Part shown: positions 18,070-27,430 of the stretch, piece by piece | Layout of the letters: each line of letters opens with the position of its first letter | How positions within the stretch are numbered: position 1 is the first letter of the stretch | NCBI GenBank assembly: GCA_020637595.1 | Contig: JACKKE010000006.1 | Location: 1-64,000, forward strand | Source: Rhodobacter sp. | Lineage (GTDB): Bacteria > Pseudomonadota > Alphaproteobacteria > Rhodobacterales > Rhodobacteraceae | Length of the DNA: 64,000 bases | Reading direction: 5' to 3' | Notes under the pieces: model-generated | Database searches by the model: none | What the model was told of the DNA's origin: nothing | What the model saw: only the letters and a program-made list of their open reading frames with translations | Program-made: the position numbers and the translations under genes

Positions 18070-18123
18070 CCAAAGGGGCTGTCTGCCCCTTTGGAAACCC
18101 CCGAGGATATTTGAGACGCAAAG
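18070..18123 (+). repeat. dispersed 3'-end element, copy 1
   Basis: A perfect 10-bp hairpin (CCAAAGGGGC, loop TGTCT, GCCCCTTTGG at 18070-18094) is followed by GAAACCCCC and then GAGGATATTTGAGACGCAAAG. The same plan recurs at 29849, 55735, 61213 and 61287 in this window. It lies 32 bp after the aminopeptidase stop, in the same orientation, as expected for a transcription-end element. Confidence 0.8.
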
Positions 18124-18202
18124 AGAAGGGGACCGGTAGGCCCCGATCCCCGTTCATCTTGCCGAAAATACGCAGAGCGGCGGTTGCCTTCCGTGACCGC
18201 GT

Positions 18203-19129
18203 TCAGAGGGTCAGCGCCGGGATGATCTGCTTCTTGCGGCTCATGATGCCGGGCAGCACCACGGTGTCGCCGGCCACGGTCGCGCCAAAGCTCTTTTCGG
18301 CGAATTGCCGGACCAGATCGTTCGGCACCAGCAGCGTCGCTTCCTCGTTGAGGATGTCGACGACGAACAGCAGCACCTGATCGGCGCCGTCTTCCCTGGC
18401 GACATCGGTCATCGCCGCCATCAGGCTGGCCTTGCGATCAAGGATCAGCTTCGGTGCGGTGGTTTCCAGCACGCTCACGCGCAGTTCCTTGCCGGCGACG
18501 GTGTATTCCTTGCTGTCCATGCGCAGCAGTTGCGCGTCCGAGAAGGCCGAGACGTCGGATTTTGCTTCGAACATGGCGGTGGCCAGCGCGTTCAGGTCGA
18601 CACCCAGATCGGCGGCCAGGGCTTCGGCGACGGTGCGGTCGTGGGGGGTGGTCGTCGGGCTGCGGAATTCTAGCGTGTCGGACAGGATGCACGACAGCAT
18701 CGCGCCCTTGATGCCGCGCGGGGCCGCGGCCAGCGCGTCGCCCATCAGGTCATGCATGATCGTCGCGGTGCAGGCCAGCGGGCGGATGGTGATGTCGATC
18801 GGGCCTTTGGTTTCCAGCCCGCCGACCAGCTTGTGGTGGTCGATGATCTGGCGGATGTCGGCGGCGTTGATGCCTTCGGGCAGTTCGGCGGGGTTGTTGG
18901 TATCGACGATCACCACCGATTGGCCGGCCTCGACACCCGAGATGATCTCGGGCTTCTCCAGCCCCCAGTGGCGCAGGACAAAGGCGGCCTCGGTGTTGGG
19001 TTCGCCCAGCAGCACGGGTTTCGCGGGCGTGCCGGTGTGGGTCAGATACCAGGCCCAGGCGATGGGCGAGCCGGTCGAGTCGGTATCGGGGGATTTGTGG
19101 CCGAAAACGAGGGTGGTCATCTGGGTCAT
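18203..19129 (-). CDS. ppaC: manganese-dependent inorganic pyrophosphatase
   Basis: This 308-residue family II pyrophosphatase hydrolyses PPi in the cytoplasm, driving biosynthetic reactions. It belongs to the DHH phosphoesterases: LVFGHKSPDTDSTGSPIAWA supplies His and Asp metal ligands, VDTNNPAELPEGI another Asp, and IDHHKLVGG is the DHH motif. The C-terminal DHHA2 domain ends RKKQIIPAL, containing the substrate-binding Arg-Lys-Lys. Length and motifs are normal. Confidence 0.95.
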   Translation of the reverse strand: MTQMTTLVFGHKSPDTDSTGSPIAWAWYLTHTGTPAKPVLLGEPNTEAAFVLRHWGLEKPEIISGVEAGQSVVIVDTNNPAELPEGINAADIRQIIDHHKLVGGLETKGPIDITIRPLACTATIMHDLMGDALAAAPRGIKGAMLSCILSDTLEFRSPTTTPHDRTVAEALAADLGVDLNALATAMFEAKSDVSAFSDAQLLRMDSKEYTVAGKELRVSVLETTAPKLILDRKASLMAAMTDVAREDGADQVLLFVVDILNEEATLLVPNDLVRQFAEKSFGATVAGDTVVLPGIMSRKKQIIPALTL

Positions 19130-19232
19130 CCGTCAATGGGCGTGGGTTTGCCGGGGTTATAGGCAAGGGGCGCGGGCAGGAAAAGGGGGAGGGTGCTTGC
19201 GGCCCCGGGCTGTCCGTCGCTAACGTGCGGCG

Positions 19233-19901
19233 ATGCAGCGCGAATCCGATCTTTATCCGCCCCTCAAGGCGTTTTTCGAGGCAAGGGGCCTGAGCGTGAA
19301 GGGCGAGGTCGGTGCGGCCGATCTGGTGGCGATGGGCGGACCCGAGCCGGTGGTGGCCGAGCTGAAGCTGAAATTCTCGCTGGCGCTTTACCATCAGGCG
19401 ATCGCCCGGCTGGTGCTGACGCCGCAGGTCTGGATCGCTGTCCTGCGGCCCGAAGGCCGGGCGGCGGCGCGGATGCTCAAGGACAACGCGGCGCTGTGCC
19501 GGCGGCTGGGGCTGGGGCTGTTGACGGTGCGCGGGCGCGACGGCTTCGTCGAGGCTCTGGTCGAGCCGGGCGCGCCGCTGCCGCGGGCCTCGAAGGTCAG
19601 GCGCGCACGGCTGGTGGCCGAATTCGACCGCCGGCAGGGCGACCCGAACGCGGGCGGGGCGACGCGGCACGGGATCGTCACGGGATACCGTCAGGACGCG
19701 CTGCGCTGTGCCGCCTATCTGGCGGAATACGGGGCCTCGCGCGGGGCGGCGGTGGCGCGCGACACCGGAGTTCCGGTGGCGACGCGGATCATGGCCGACA
19801 ACCATTATGGCTGGTTCGCACGGGTGCGGGTGGGCGTCTACGATCTGACCGTGGCAGGGCGCAAGGGATTGGCGGACTGGGACGGGGCGCTGCCGGATTA
19901 G
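19233..19901 (+). CDS. DUF2161 family PD-(D/E)XK-like phosphodiesterase
   Basis: This 222-residue protein matches the alphaproteobacterial DUF2161 (COG5482) family. A PD-(D/E)XK-like nuclease core is visible near the N-terminus: VKGEVGAADLVAM, then PVVAELKLKFS, where Asp and Glu-x-Lys would be catalytic. The C-terminal half contains RQDALRCAAYLAEYGASRGA and a likely helix-turn-helix-like segment. No cellular role is established. It overlaps the convergent tyrosine phosphatase gene by 4 bp at the 3' end. Confidence 0.85.
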   Translation: MQRESDLYPPLKAFFEARGLSVKGEVGAADLVAMGGPEPVVAELKLKFSLALYHQAIARLVLTPQVWIAVLRPEGRAAARMLKDNAALCRRLGLGLLTVRGRDGFVEALVEPGAPLPRASKVRRARLVAEFDRRQGDPNAGGATRHGIVTGYRQDALRCAAYLAEYGASRGAAVARDTGVPVATRIMADNHYGWFARVRVGVYDLTVAGRKGLADWDGALPD

Positions 19902-20380
19902 GGCTGCGTGCGGCTGGCCCAGATCCGCTGGGCCTCGGTTTCCACGGCACCCGGGCGCACCGCGCGCAACCGGGCCAGCGCCGCGGCGGGGTCTTCGCCG
20001 CGCTCGACCAGAAGCCGCAGAACGGCCATTCCTGACCGGCCCAGCCCGCCCCGGCAATGCACCAGAACCCGCCCGCCCGCATCCAGCACCGCCTGCGCCC
20101 GGGTCGAGACCGCGTCCCACCCGGCCCCGGCGGCAGGCGTGCCGAAATCGGGGACCGGAAACGGCGCCCAGCCGATCCCCCGCGCCGCCAGCCGGTCGGG
20201 CAGATCCGCTGCGCCCAGTTCGGCCCGTTCCCGCTCCTCGGTCATCGAGATCACCAGCGCAGGGGCGAAACCGGCGATCTGTGCGAGGTCGCGCGTGAGC
20301 GCGCCGCCCGCGCCGGGCAGGGGGCAGAGCGCCAGAACGCCGGCGCCGGTCGGAAGCTGGGCGATCACGAACCCGGTCAT
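19898..20380 (-). CDS. dual-specificity/tyrosine phosphatase family protein
   Basis: This 160-residue protein carries the CX5R phosphatase signature in VLVHCRGGLGRSGMAVLRLL (Cys nucleophile, Arg in the P-loop) and an upstream general-acid region near PDFGTPAAG. The overall form is that of small cytoplasmic protein phosphatases of the DSP/CDKN3 class. The protein or phosphoester target is unknown. It ends within the last codon of the convergent DUF2161 gene. Confidence 0.88.
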   Translation of the reverse strand: MTGFVIAQLPTGAGVLALCPLPGAGGALTRDLAQIAGFAPALVISMTEERERAELGAADLPDRLAARGIGWAPFPVPDFGTPAAGAGWDAVSTRAQAVLDAGGRVLVHCRGGLGRSGMAVLRLLVERGEDPAAALARLRAVRPGAVETEAQRIWASRTQP

Positions 20381-20508
20381 CGTCGATGGCTAGCCCGCCT
20401 TTGGCCGGCAGACAAGAACCCGTGACGCTGCCCGCCGTGCCGGGAATGCCACGTTGACATCAGGCGGCAAGCTGCCAGTCTCGACGCAGAGCCTGAAAGG
20501 AGGGCGTC

Positions 20509-20877
20509 ATGGACGATATCGACCGTATGTTGAAAGGCACCGTGGCCGAGCTGGACAAGCTGTTGAATGCGCGCAATGTGCTGGGCGACCCGATCGACCG
20601 CGAAGGCGCGACGGTGATTCCGATCGTCAGCTATGGCTTCGGCTTCGGCATCGGTGGCGGAACCGGGGGCACGGGCACGCCGGGCGGGCAAGCCACGGGC
20701 GCGGGTGGCGGCATCAAGCCGGTGGGCGCGATCATCATCGACAAGGACGGCGCGCGGGTGGAATCGGTGCGCAGCCCCGCGTCGGGGATGGCCGAAACCC
20801 TGGGCAATCTGGCGATCAAGGCGATGAACGCGCGCGCCGCCAAATCCGCGCCCAAGGACGACGCGGACCCGGCGTGA
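20509..20877 (+). CDS. GerW/YtfJ family protein
   Basis: This 122-residue protein starts MDDIDRMLKGTVAELDKLLNA and contains the GerW family core DREGATVIPIVSYGFGFGIGGG, a Gly-rich stretch and a C-terminal segment (VGAIIIDKDGARVESV). GerW (YtfJ) is known from Bacillus spore germination, but family members occur in non-sporulating alphaproteobacteria, where the role is unknown. An AGGAGGGC ribosome site precedes the ATG. Its stop overlaps the GTG of a DUF2953-like gene; the same pairing occurs in Bacillus as ytfJ-ytfI. Confidence 0.88.
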   Translation: MDDIDRMLKGTVAELDKLLNARNVLGDPIDREGATVIPIVSYGFGFGIGGGTGGTGTPGGQATGAGGGIKPVGAIIIDKDGARVESVRSPASGMAETLGNLAIKAMNARAAKSAPKDDADPA

Positions 20878-21527
20878 GCGTGCTCGGGGCGCTGCTCTGG
20901 CTGATCGTCGGACTGGCAGCGGTGGCGATCGCCGCGCTGGCGGCGTTGCTGCTGTTGCCGGTGCAGCTGTGGGTGCAGGCGGCCTCGGACCCGGCGCATC
21001 TGCTGGTGCGGCTGCGGCTGTTTGGCGGGGCGCTGCCGTGGATCCGTGTGATCGACAGCGACCGTCCGGGGCGGGGCGGCTCGGTCGAGCCGCGCGCGGC
21101 AGAGGCGGAACAGCTGCTGGAAGAGGAGGCCCCTGCTCCCGCGGCGCGTCTGTCGCGCCGCCGGATGTGGCGGATGCTGCGGGCCGTGCCGGCGCTGCTG
21201 CAAGGGCTTGCCGGGCCGGTGCGGCTGGAGCGGTTGTGGTTGGAGGCGCGGCTGGGGCTGGACGACCCGGCCGAGACCGGCCAGCTGTTCGGGGCGCTGA
21301 CGCCGCTGGTCTATGGGCTGGGCGGGGCCTGGCCCGGGCGGGTCTCGCTGCAGCTTGCACCGGAGTTTTCGGGCCCGGTGCTGGAGGGGCGGGGCGAGGT
21401 GATCCTGTCGGTGGTGCCGGTGCGCTGGTTCGGCCCCGGCCTGCGTTTTGCCTGGGCGGGTTTCGGCCCCGAGCCCCGGCCGGCCAAGCGCGTCGGCCGC
21501 CGCCCCGCGGGCGGGCGCACGGCATGA
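20874..21527 (+). CDS. DUF2953-like membrane-anchored protein
   Basis: This 217-residue protein starts at GTG overlapping the preceding TGA (GTGA). An N-terminal hydrophobic helix (about residues 4-32) is followed by a domain resembling YtfI/DUF2953 proteins, with LPVQLWVQAASDPAHLLVRL, LRLFGGALPWI and ARLGLDDPAETGQLFGALTPLVY. It probably sits in the membrane with the bulk exposed. It is translationally coupled to both neighbours. The function is unknown; pairing with GerW is the only clue. Confidence 0.78.
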   Translation: MSVLGALLWLIVGLAAVAIAALAALLLLPVQLWVQAASDPAHLLVRLRLFGGALPWIRVIDSDRPGRGGSVEPRAAEAEQLLEEEAPAPAARLSRRRMWRMLRAVPALLQGLAGPVRLERLWLEARLGLDDPAETGQLFGALTPLVYGLGGAWPGRVSLQLAPEFSGPVLEGRGEVILSVVPVRWFGPGLRFAWAGFGPEPRPAKRVGRRPAGGRTA

Positions 21528-21793
21528 GCGTCGTTCTGGACACCCCGCGGCGCGTGGGCGATGTCGTGGTCGCAGCCCTGTGCCGGCAGGTGCTCACGCC
21601 GATGCGGCTGGGGGGCGGGGCAGGGGCGGGGATTGCCCTGGCCGGCGCCAAGGTGCCGGTGGCGATCCTGCTGGCCGAGGGCGGCGGGGTGCGGGCGCTG
21701 GGCCTCGATGGCGCCGCGCTGGCGGATGCGCAGGTCGAGGCGCTGTGCCCCGGTGCGCTGACCCGGATGGCCGAGGCCGCCGCCGCGCCGTGA
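21524..21793 (+). CDS. unknown 89-residue protein, third gene of the GerW operon
   Basis: The ATG overlaps the stop of the DUF2953-like gene (ATGA), which makes it a credible third cistron. The product starts MSVVLDTPRRVGDVVVAAL and is hydrophobic and Gly/Ala-rich (RLGGGAGAGIALAGAKVPVAILL), with a C-terminal segment LADAQVEALCPGALTRM. I do not recognise a family. It might form a small beta-rich or membrane-associated partner of the two upstream products. Confidence 0.65.
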   Translation: MSVVLDTPRRVGDVVVAALCRQVLTPMRLGGGAGAGIALAGAKVPVAILLAEGGGVRALGLDGAALADAQVEALCPGALTRMAEAAAAP

Positions 21794-21844
21794 TCGGCCT
21801 GGCGTCCGGCGGCGGGCGAAGGCGCTTTTTTCCACCATCCGGTG

Positions 21845-21873
21845 TTGACAGGGTTTCAAGGCCTGCCTATCTC
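21845..21873 (+). promoter_or_regulatory. sigma-70-type promoter of groESL
   Basis: TTGACA at 21845-21850 is a consensus -35 box; CTATCT at 21868-21873 is a reasonable -10 with 17-bp spacing. Transcription would start just ahead of the CIRCE operator at 21882. Confidence 0.7.
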
Positions 21874-21881
21874 GGGCGTCG

Positions 21882-21908
21882 TTAGCACTCACTACGGTCG
21901 AGTGCTAA
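21882..21908. promoter_or_regulatory. CIRCE operator (HrcA binding site)
   Basis: TTAGCACTC, nine bases, GAGTGCTAA is a perfect match to the CIRCE inverted repeat bound by the heat-shock repressor HrcA. It lies between the groES promoter and start codon, so groESL is very likely HrcA-controlled. The hrcA gene is not in this window. Confidence 0.97.
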
Positions 21909-21943
21909 GGATTTCGAACCTGGAACCTAGGGAGTGTTCACAG

Positions 21944-22231
21944 ATGGCTTTTAAACCCCTCCATGACCGCGTGACGGTCCGCCGCGTGCAGAGTGACGAG
22001 AAGACCAAGGGTGGTCTGATCATCCCCGATTCGGCCAAGGAAAAGCCCGCCGAGGGCGAAATCGTCGCCGTGGGCGAGGGCGCGCGCAAGGATTCGGGCG
22101 AACTGATCCCGATGTCGGTCAAGGCCGGCGACCGCATCCTGTTCGGCAAATGGTCGGGCACCGAAGTGACCGTCGAAGGCGAAGAACTGCTGATCATGAA
22201 GGAAAGCGACATCCTGGGCATCCTGTCCTGA
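21944..22231 (+). CDS. groES: co-chaperonin GroES
   Basis: This 95-residue protein starts MAFKPLHDRVTVRRVQSD and includes the mobile loop DEKTKGGLIIPDSAKEKP and the end GEELLIMKESDILGIL. It forms the heptameric lid of the GroEL folding chamber in the cytoplasm. The ATG at 21944 gives the standard length; an upstream in-frame ATG would run through the promoter and CIRCE element. It is followed 71 bp later by groEL in one heat-shock operon. Confidence 0.98.
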   Translation: MAFKPLHDRVTVRRVQSDEKTKGGLIIPDSAKEKPAEGEIVAVGEGARKDSGELIPMSVKAGDRILFGKWSGTEVTVEGEELLIMKESDILGILS

Positions 22232-22302
22232 TCTCGCGCCTTCGGTAATGGTGCGTGCCAGCACGCACCCTACACGCAAACACAGATATCGGAGCCTCTC
22301 AA

Positions 22303-23940
<1,638 letters not shown>

Positions 23941-23965
23941 GCCACCCGCGCTTGCGCAGAAATGG

Positions 23966-23994
23966 GGGCGGTCCTTCGGGGCCGCCCTTTTTTT
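23966..23994 (+). terminator. intrinsic terminator of groESL
   Basis: GGGCGGTCC, loop TTCG, GGGCCGCCC gives a 9-bp stem with one G-T pair and a stable tetraloop, followed directly by seven Ts. It lies 26 bp past the groEL stop. Confidence 0.95.
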
Positions 23995-24081
23995 ATGCCT
24001 GCAGGCCCACAATTGCCGTGGCCGTGTTACACTGCCGGTCAACCTTAACGCCCCAATCGTTCGAGGGAAAAGGAGACAGGG

Positions 24082-25203
24082 ATGAACACGAGGACTTGGG
24101 CGGCTGGGGCGATCCTGGCGGCTGCGGTGATCGGCTGGGCCGGGGTTTCGTCGGCAGAAGACGGCGAGCTGATGCGGATCGGCGCGGATGCGTTCGGCGG
24201 CGGGCGGGCGGTCGACATCGACGGCGCGGGGATCGACGACGTGGCTGCCGGGGGTGGAACGGTCGACCTCGCGACGGATGTTTCGGGCAGCGTGCACCTT
24301 CTGGGGCGCCGGGTGACGGTTGAGGGCGCGGTCGGCGGCGATCTCTATGCCGGCGGCATGGAGGTGCGCCAGCGCGGCGCGGTGGCGGGCGATGTGACCG
24401 CGATGGGCTATTCCATCGAGACCGGCAGCATTGGTGGCGACCTGCGGGTCTGGGGCTCCAGCGTGATCGTCGGCGGGCCGGTCGCCGGTTACGCACTGCT
24501 GGCGGGCGACGAGGTGCGCATCGACGGGGTGATCGCCGGCGACGCGCGGATTGCCGCGCGGACACTGGATTTCGGCCCCGAGGCGAGGGTCGAAGGGGTT
24601 CTGACCCTGCTGGAAACCGACGACACGCAGCTTTCGGTGCGCGATGGCATCGCCGCGCGGGTCGAGCATCGCCGGATCTCGGGCATGGACGAGGCCCTGG
24701 ATGACCTGGCGCCCAGCCCGGCGGCGCTGGTCTGGGGTTTTGTCCGGGGGGTGCTGGTGGTGACGGTGCTGGCGGCCTTGCTTGCCGCCCTGTTGCCCGG
24801 GCCGCTGGCCGGTCTGCGGCACCGGGTTCTGGACCAGCCGCTGCGCAGCCTGTGGATCGGGGCGATGAGCGTTTCGGTGCTGATCGGCGGTGCGGTGGTG
24901 GCGGGGCTCACGCTGATCGGGATCCTGGCGGTGCCGTTCCTGCTGCTCTTTGCGGCGCTGCTGGGGTTCCTGGGCTATGTCGTCGGGGTCTATGCGCTGG
25001 GGGTTTCCATCGTCAACCGGGCCGGGCGCGGCATGCCGGACGGGTTTGGCGACCGCGCGCTGGCGGCGCTGGCCGGGGCGCTGGCGGCGGCGGTGGTCGC
25101 GCTGATCCCGGTGCTGGGCTGGCTGTTCGCGCTGGGGCTGGCGCTGGCCGGCGTCGGTGCGATGGCGATCGCCTGGGCGAATCCGCGGTTCTTTGCCGCG
25201 TGA
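24082..25203 (+). CDS. bactofilin-like (polymer-forming) membrane protein
   Basis: This 373-residue protein begins with a signal peptide (MNTRTWAAGAILAAAVIGWA, cleavage near VSSAEDG). Residues ~40-190 form short repeated turns such as SVHLLGRRVTVEGAVGGDLYAGG and GDVTAMGYSIETGSIGGDLRV, the beta-helical pattern of polymer-forming cytoskeletal (DUF583) domains. Residues ~220-373 hold four or five membrane helices. Ordinary bactofilins are cytoplasmic and lack membrane helices, so this is the exported, membrane-anchored variety. An AAAAGGAGA site precedes the ATG. The function is unknown; envelope organisation is a guess. Confidence 0.75.
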   Translation: MNTRTWAAGAILAAAVIGWAGVSSAEDGELMRIGADAFGGGRAVDIDGAGIDDVAAGGGTVDLATDVSGSVHLLGRRVTVEGAVGGDLYAGGMEVRQRGAVAGDVTAMGYSIETGSIGGDLRVWGSSVIVGGPVAGYALLAGDEVRIDGVIAGDARIAARTLDFGPEARVEGVLTLLETDDTQLSVRDGIAARVEHRRISGMDEALDDLAPSPAALVWGFVRGVLVVTVLAALLAALLPGPLAGLRHRVLDQPLRSLWIGAMSVSVLIGGAVVAGLTLIGILAVPFLLLFAALLGFLGYVVGVYALGVSIVNRAGRGMPDGFGDRALAALAGALAAAVVALIPVLGWLFALGLALAGVGAMAIAWANPRFFAA

Positions 25204-25219
25204 TCCGTCGGCGCGGGGG

Positions 25220-25426
25220 TTACCAATGCGGCGGGCGCTGGTCGGCGAGCGGGATCTGCGTGCCCGCCTCGGCCTCGCGCTCGGCTTCGCGTTCGACCAG
25301 CTGGCGGACCCGGTAGATCAAGCGGTCCAGCTGGTCGCCCTGCTGTCGGACAATGTCCGAAAGGTCCTCGACCGCGCGGGTCAGGTGGGCGATCTGTTCT
25401 TCGAGGGGCGCGATGCGGTCGGTCAT
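25220..25426 (-). CDS. slyX: SlyX family protein
   Basis: This 68-residue protein is a predicted coiled coil (RIAPLEEQIAHLTRAVEDLS and QGDQLDRLIYRVRQLVEREAE) ending in PLADQRPPHW, the conserved (R)PPHY/W tail of SlyX. SlyX is a small conserved cytoplasmic protein of unknown function. The ATG at 25426 is taken as the start; a second in-frame ATG 12 bp upstream (25438) is possible. It lies downstream of a DUF6455 gene. Confidence 0.85.
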   Translation of the reverse strand: MTDRIAPLEEQIAHLTRAVEDLSDIVRQQGDQLDRLIYRVRQLVEREAEREAEAGTQIPLADQRPPHW

Positions 25427-25458
25427 GCGCGCCACCATGCGCCGGCCCGCCAGCCGGG

Positions 25459-25755
25459 TCAATCGGCAGGGTGGCCCGATTGGGTCTGTGCCGGGTGCAG
25501 CGCATGAAGCCGGGCGATCACCGAGCGGTTCGGGCAGAAGCTCGGCGGGGTATCCGAATGCGACGCCCGCGCGGCGAGGAAAAGCGCACAATACTGCGGC
25601 TCGGGGCAATGGGCGCATTTGACCAGCATCCGCGACAGCCGATCGGGCGTCAGTTCGGACTTCTGGATGGTTTCGTCCAGCGGAATGTCCAGGGCCGAGG
25701 CCATACGCCAGAAAAGCAGGTGGGAATCGGGGGTTTGGGACAGGGAGGCAGGCAT
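25459..25755 (-). CDS. DUF6455 family protein
   Basis: This 98-residue protein has the cysteine arrangement of the DUF6455 family: RMLVKCAHCPEPQYCALFL and then PPSFCPNRSVIARLH. Four cysteines suggest metal binding or redox sensitivity. The family is widespread in Rhodobacterales and functionally uncharacterised. It is divergent from hisS. Confidence 0.8.
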   Translation of the reverse strand: MPASLSQTPDSHLLFWRMASALDIPLDETIQKSELTPDRLSRMLVKCAHCPEPQYCALFLAARASHSDTPPSFCPNRSVIARLHALHPAQTQSGHPAD

Positions 25756-25939
25756 TTCATTCGTCCTTTGCTGGATGCCTGGAGCAGGGGATCTGGGGTC
25801 GGTGTCGTCAACCTTAACGGTAGTTTGCGGCGAGAATTGGACGCGATCGGATTTGACCGCACACTGTGGCGAATCGGCGGTTCTTGCCGTTCCGCGCCCC
25901 TTGGGCTAGACCTCGCGCGACCAAGGAAGAGCGCCCGCC

Positions 25940-27430
25940 ATGAGCAAGATCAAAGTCCCCCGCCGCCCCCGCGCCGAGACGCCCAAGGGGTTCCGCGACT
26001 ACTTCGGTGCCGAGGTGACGGCGCGCAACGCGATGCTGGCCCGGATCGCGGCGGTCTATCATCGCTATGGCTTCGATCCGCTGGAGACCTCGGCCGTGGA
26101 AACCGTCGAGGCGCTGGGCAAGTTCTTGCCCGATGTGGACCGCCCGAACGAGGGCGTGTTTGCCTGGCAGGAGGACGATCAGGACTGGCTGGCGCTGCGC
26201 TATGACCTGACGGCGCCCTTGGCGCGCGTCGCGGCGCAGTATCGCAACGATCTGCCCAGCCCCTATCGGCGCTATGCGATGGGGCCCGTCTGGCGCAACG
26301 AGAAACCGGGGCCGGGGCGGTTCCGGCAGTTCTATCAGTGCGACGCAGATACGGTCGGGGCCTCGACCGTGGCGGCGGATGCCGAGATCTGCGCGATGCT
26401 GGCCGATGTGTTCGAGGAGCTGGGACTGGGTGGCGACTATGTCGTGCGGATCAACAACCGCAAGGTGCTGAACGGCGTGATGGAGGCTGCGGGCGTGCTG
26501 GACCCGGCCGATCCCTCGCGGTTCGAGCACGAGCGCGGCATCGTCCTGCGCGCCATCGACAAGCTGGACCGGCTGGGCGAAGACGGCGTGCGCGCGCTTC
26601 TGGGCGAGGGCCGCAAGGACGAGAGCGGCGATTTCACCAAGGGGGCGGGGCTGCCCGCGTCTTCGGCGGATGTGGTGCTGGCCTTCACCGCCGCCCGTCG
26701 CGACACCGGGATGGAAACCTGCGCGCGGTTGCGCGAGCTGGTCGGCGGTTCGGTGATCGGTGCCGAGGGCGTGGCCGAGCTGGAAGAGATGGAGCGCCTG
26801 TTGCTGGCGCAGGGCTACGGCCCCGACCGCATCGTCATTGACCCCTCGGTCGTCCGGGGCCTTGGCTATTACACCGGCCCGGTGTTCGAGGCGGAACTGA
26901 CCTTCGAGATCCTTGATGAGAAGGGCCGCAAGCGGCAGTTCGGCTCGGTCGCGGGCGGCGGGCGTTATGACGATCTGGTCAAGCGGTTCACCGGGCAGGC
27001 GGTGCCGGCAACCGGCGTCAGCATCGGTGTGGACCGTCTGCTCGCCGCGCTGCACGCCAAAGGCCGGGTCGAAGCGGGCGCGCAGGGGCCGGTGGTGGTC
27101 ACCGTCATGGACCGTGCGCGGATGGCCGAGTATCAGGCGATGGTCGGCGAGCTGCGTCGCGCGGGGATCCGTGCCGAGGTCTATCTGGGCAACCCAAAGA
27201 ACTTTGGCAACCAGTTGAAATACGCCGATAAACGCGGCGCACCGGTGGCCGTGATCCAGGGCTCGGACGAGGCCGCGCGCGGGGTCGTGCAGGTCAAGGA
27301 TCTGGTGCTGGGCGCGAAGATCGCCGAGAACGCGACGCTTGAGGAATGGAAGGAGCGCCCGGCCCAGGTCGAGGTGGCACGCGCCGATCTGATCGCCACG
27401 GTGCAGGCCATGCTGCAAGGTGACGCATGA
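25940..27430 (+). CDS. hisS: histidyl-tRNA synthetase
   Basis: This 496-residue class II synthetase charges tRNA-His. Motifs include TPKGFRDYFGAEVTARNAM, the motif-2 segment MGPVWRNEKPGPGRFRQFYQ with CDADTVG, and the histidine-specific GLGYYTGPVFEAEL followed by SVAGGGRYDDLV. The C-terminal anticodon-binding domain is present. Its TGA overlaps the ATG of hisZ, giving the alphaproteobacterial hisS-hisZ-hisG arrangement. A possible promoter (TTGCCG/CTAGAC) lies at 25884-25911. Confidence 0.97.
   Translation: MSKIKVPRRPRAETPKGFRDYFGAEVTARNAMLARIAAVYHRYGFDPLETSAVETVEALGKFLPDVDRPNEGVFAWQEDDQDWLALRYDLTAPLARVAAQYRNDLPSPYRRYAMGPVWRNEKPGPGRFRQFYQCDADTVGASTVAADAEICAMLADVFEELGLGGDYVVRINNRKVLNGVMEAAGVLDPADPSRFEHERGIVLRAIDKLDRLGEDGVRALLGEGRKDESGDFTKGAGLPASSADVVLAFTAARRDTGMETCARLRELVGGSVIGAEGVAELEEMERLLLAQGYGPDRIVIDPSVVRGLGYYTGPVFEAELTFEILDEKGRKRQFGSVAGGGRYDDLVKRFTGQAVPATGVSIGVDRLLAALHAKGRVEAGAQGPVVVTVMDRARMAEYQAMVGELRRAGIRAEVYLGNPKNFGNQLKYADKRGAPVAVIQGSDEAARGVVQVKDLVLGAKIAENATLEEWKERPAQVEVARADLIATVQAMLQGDA

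Noticed and set aside
20509..21793. Reading the GerW trio as evidence of a spore-former
   Set aside because: The rest of the window is clearly alphaproteobacterial, and GerW-family proteins occur in non-sporulating bacteria.
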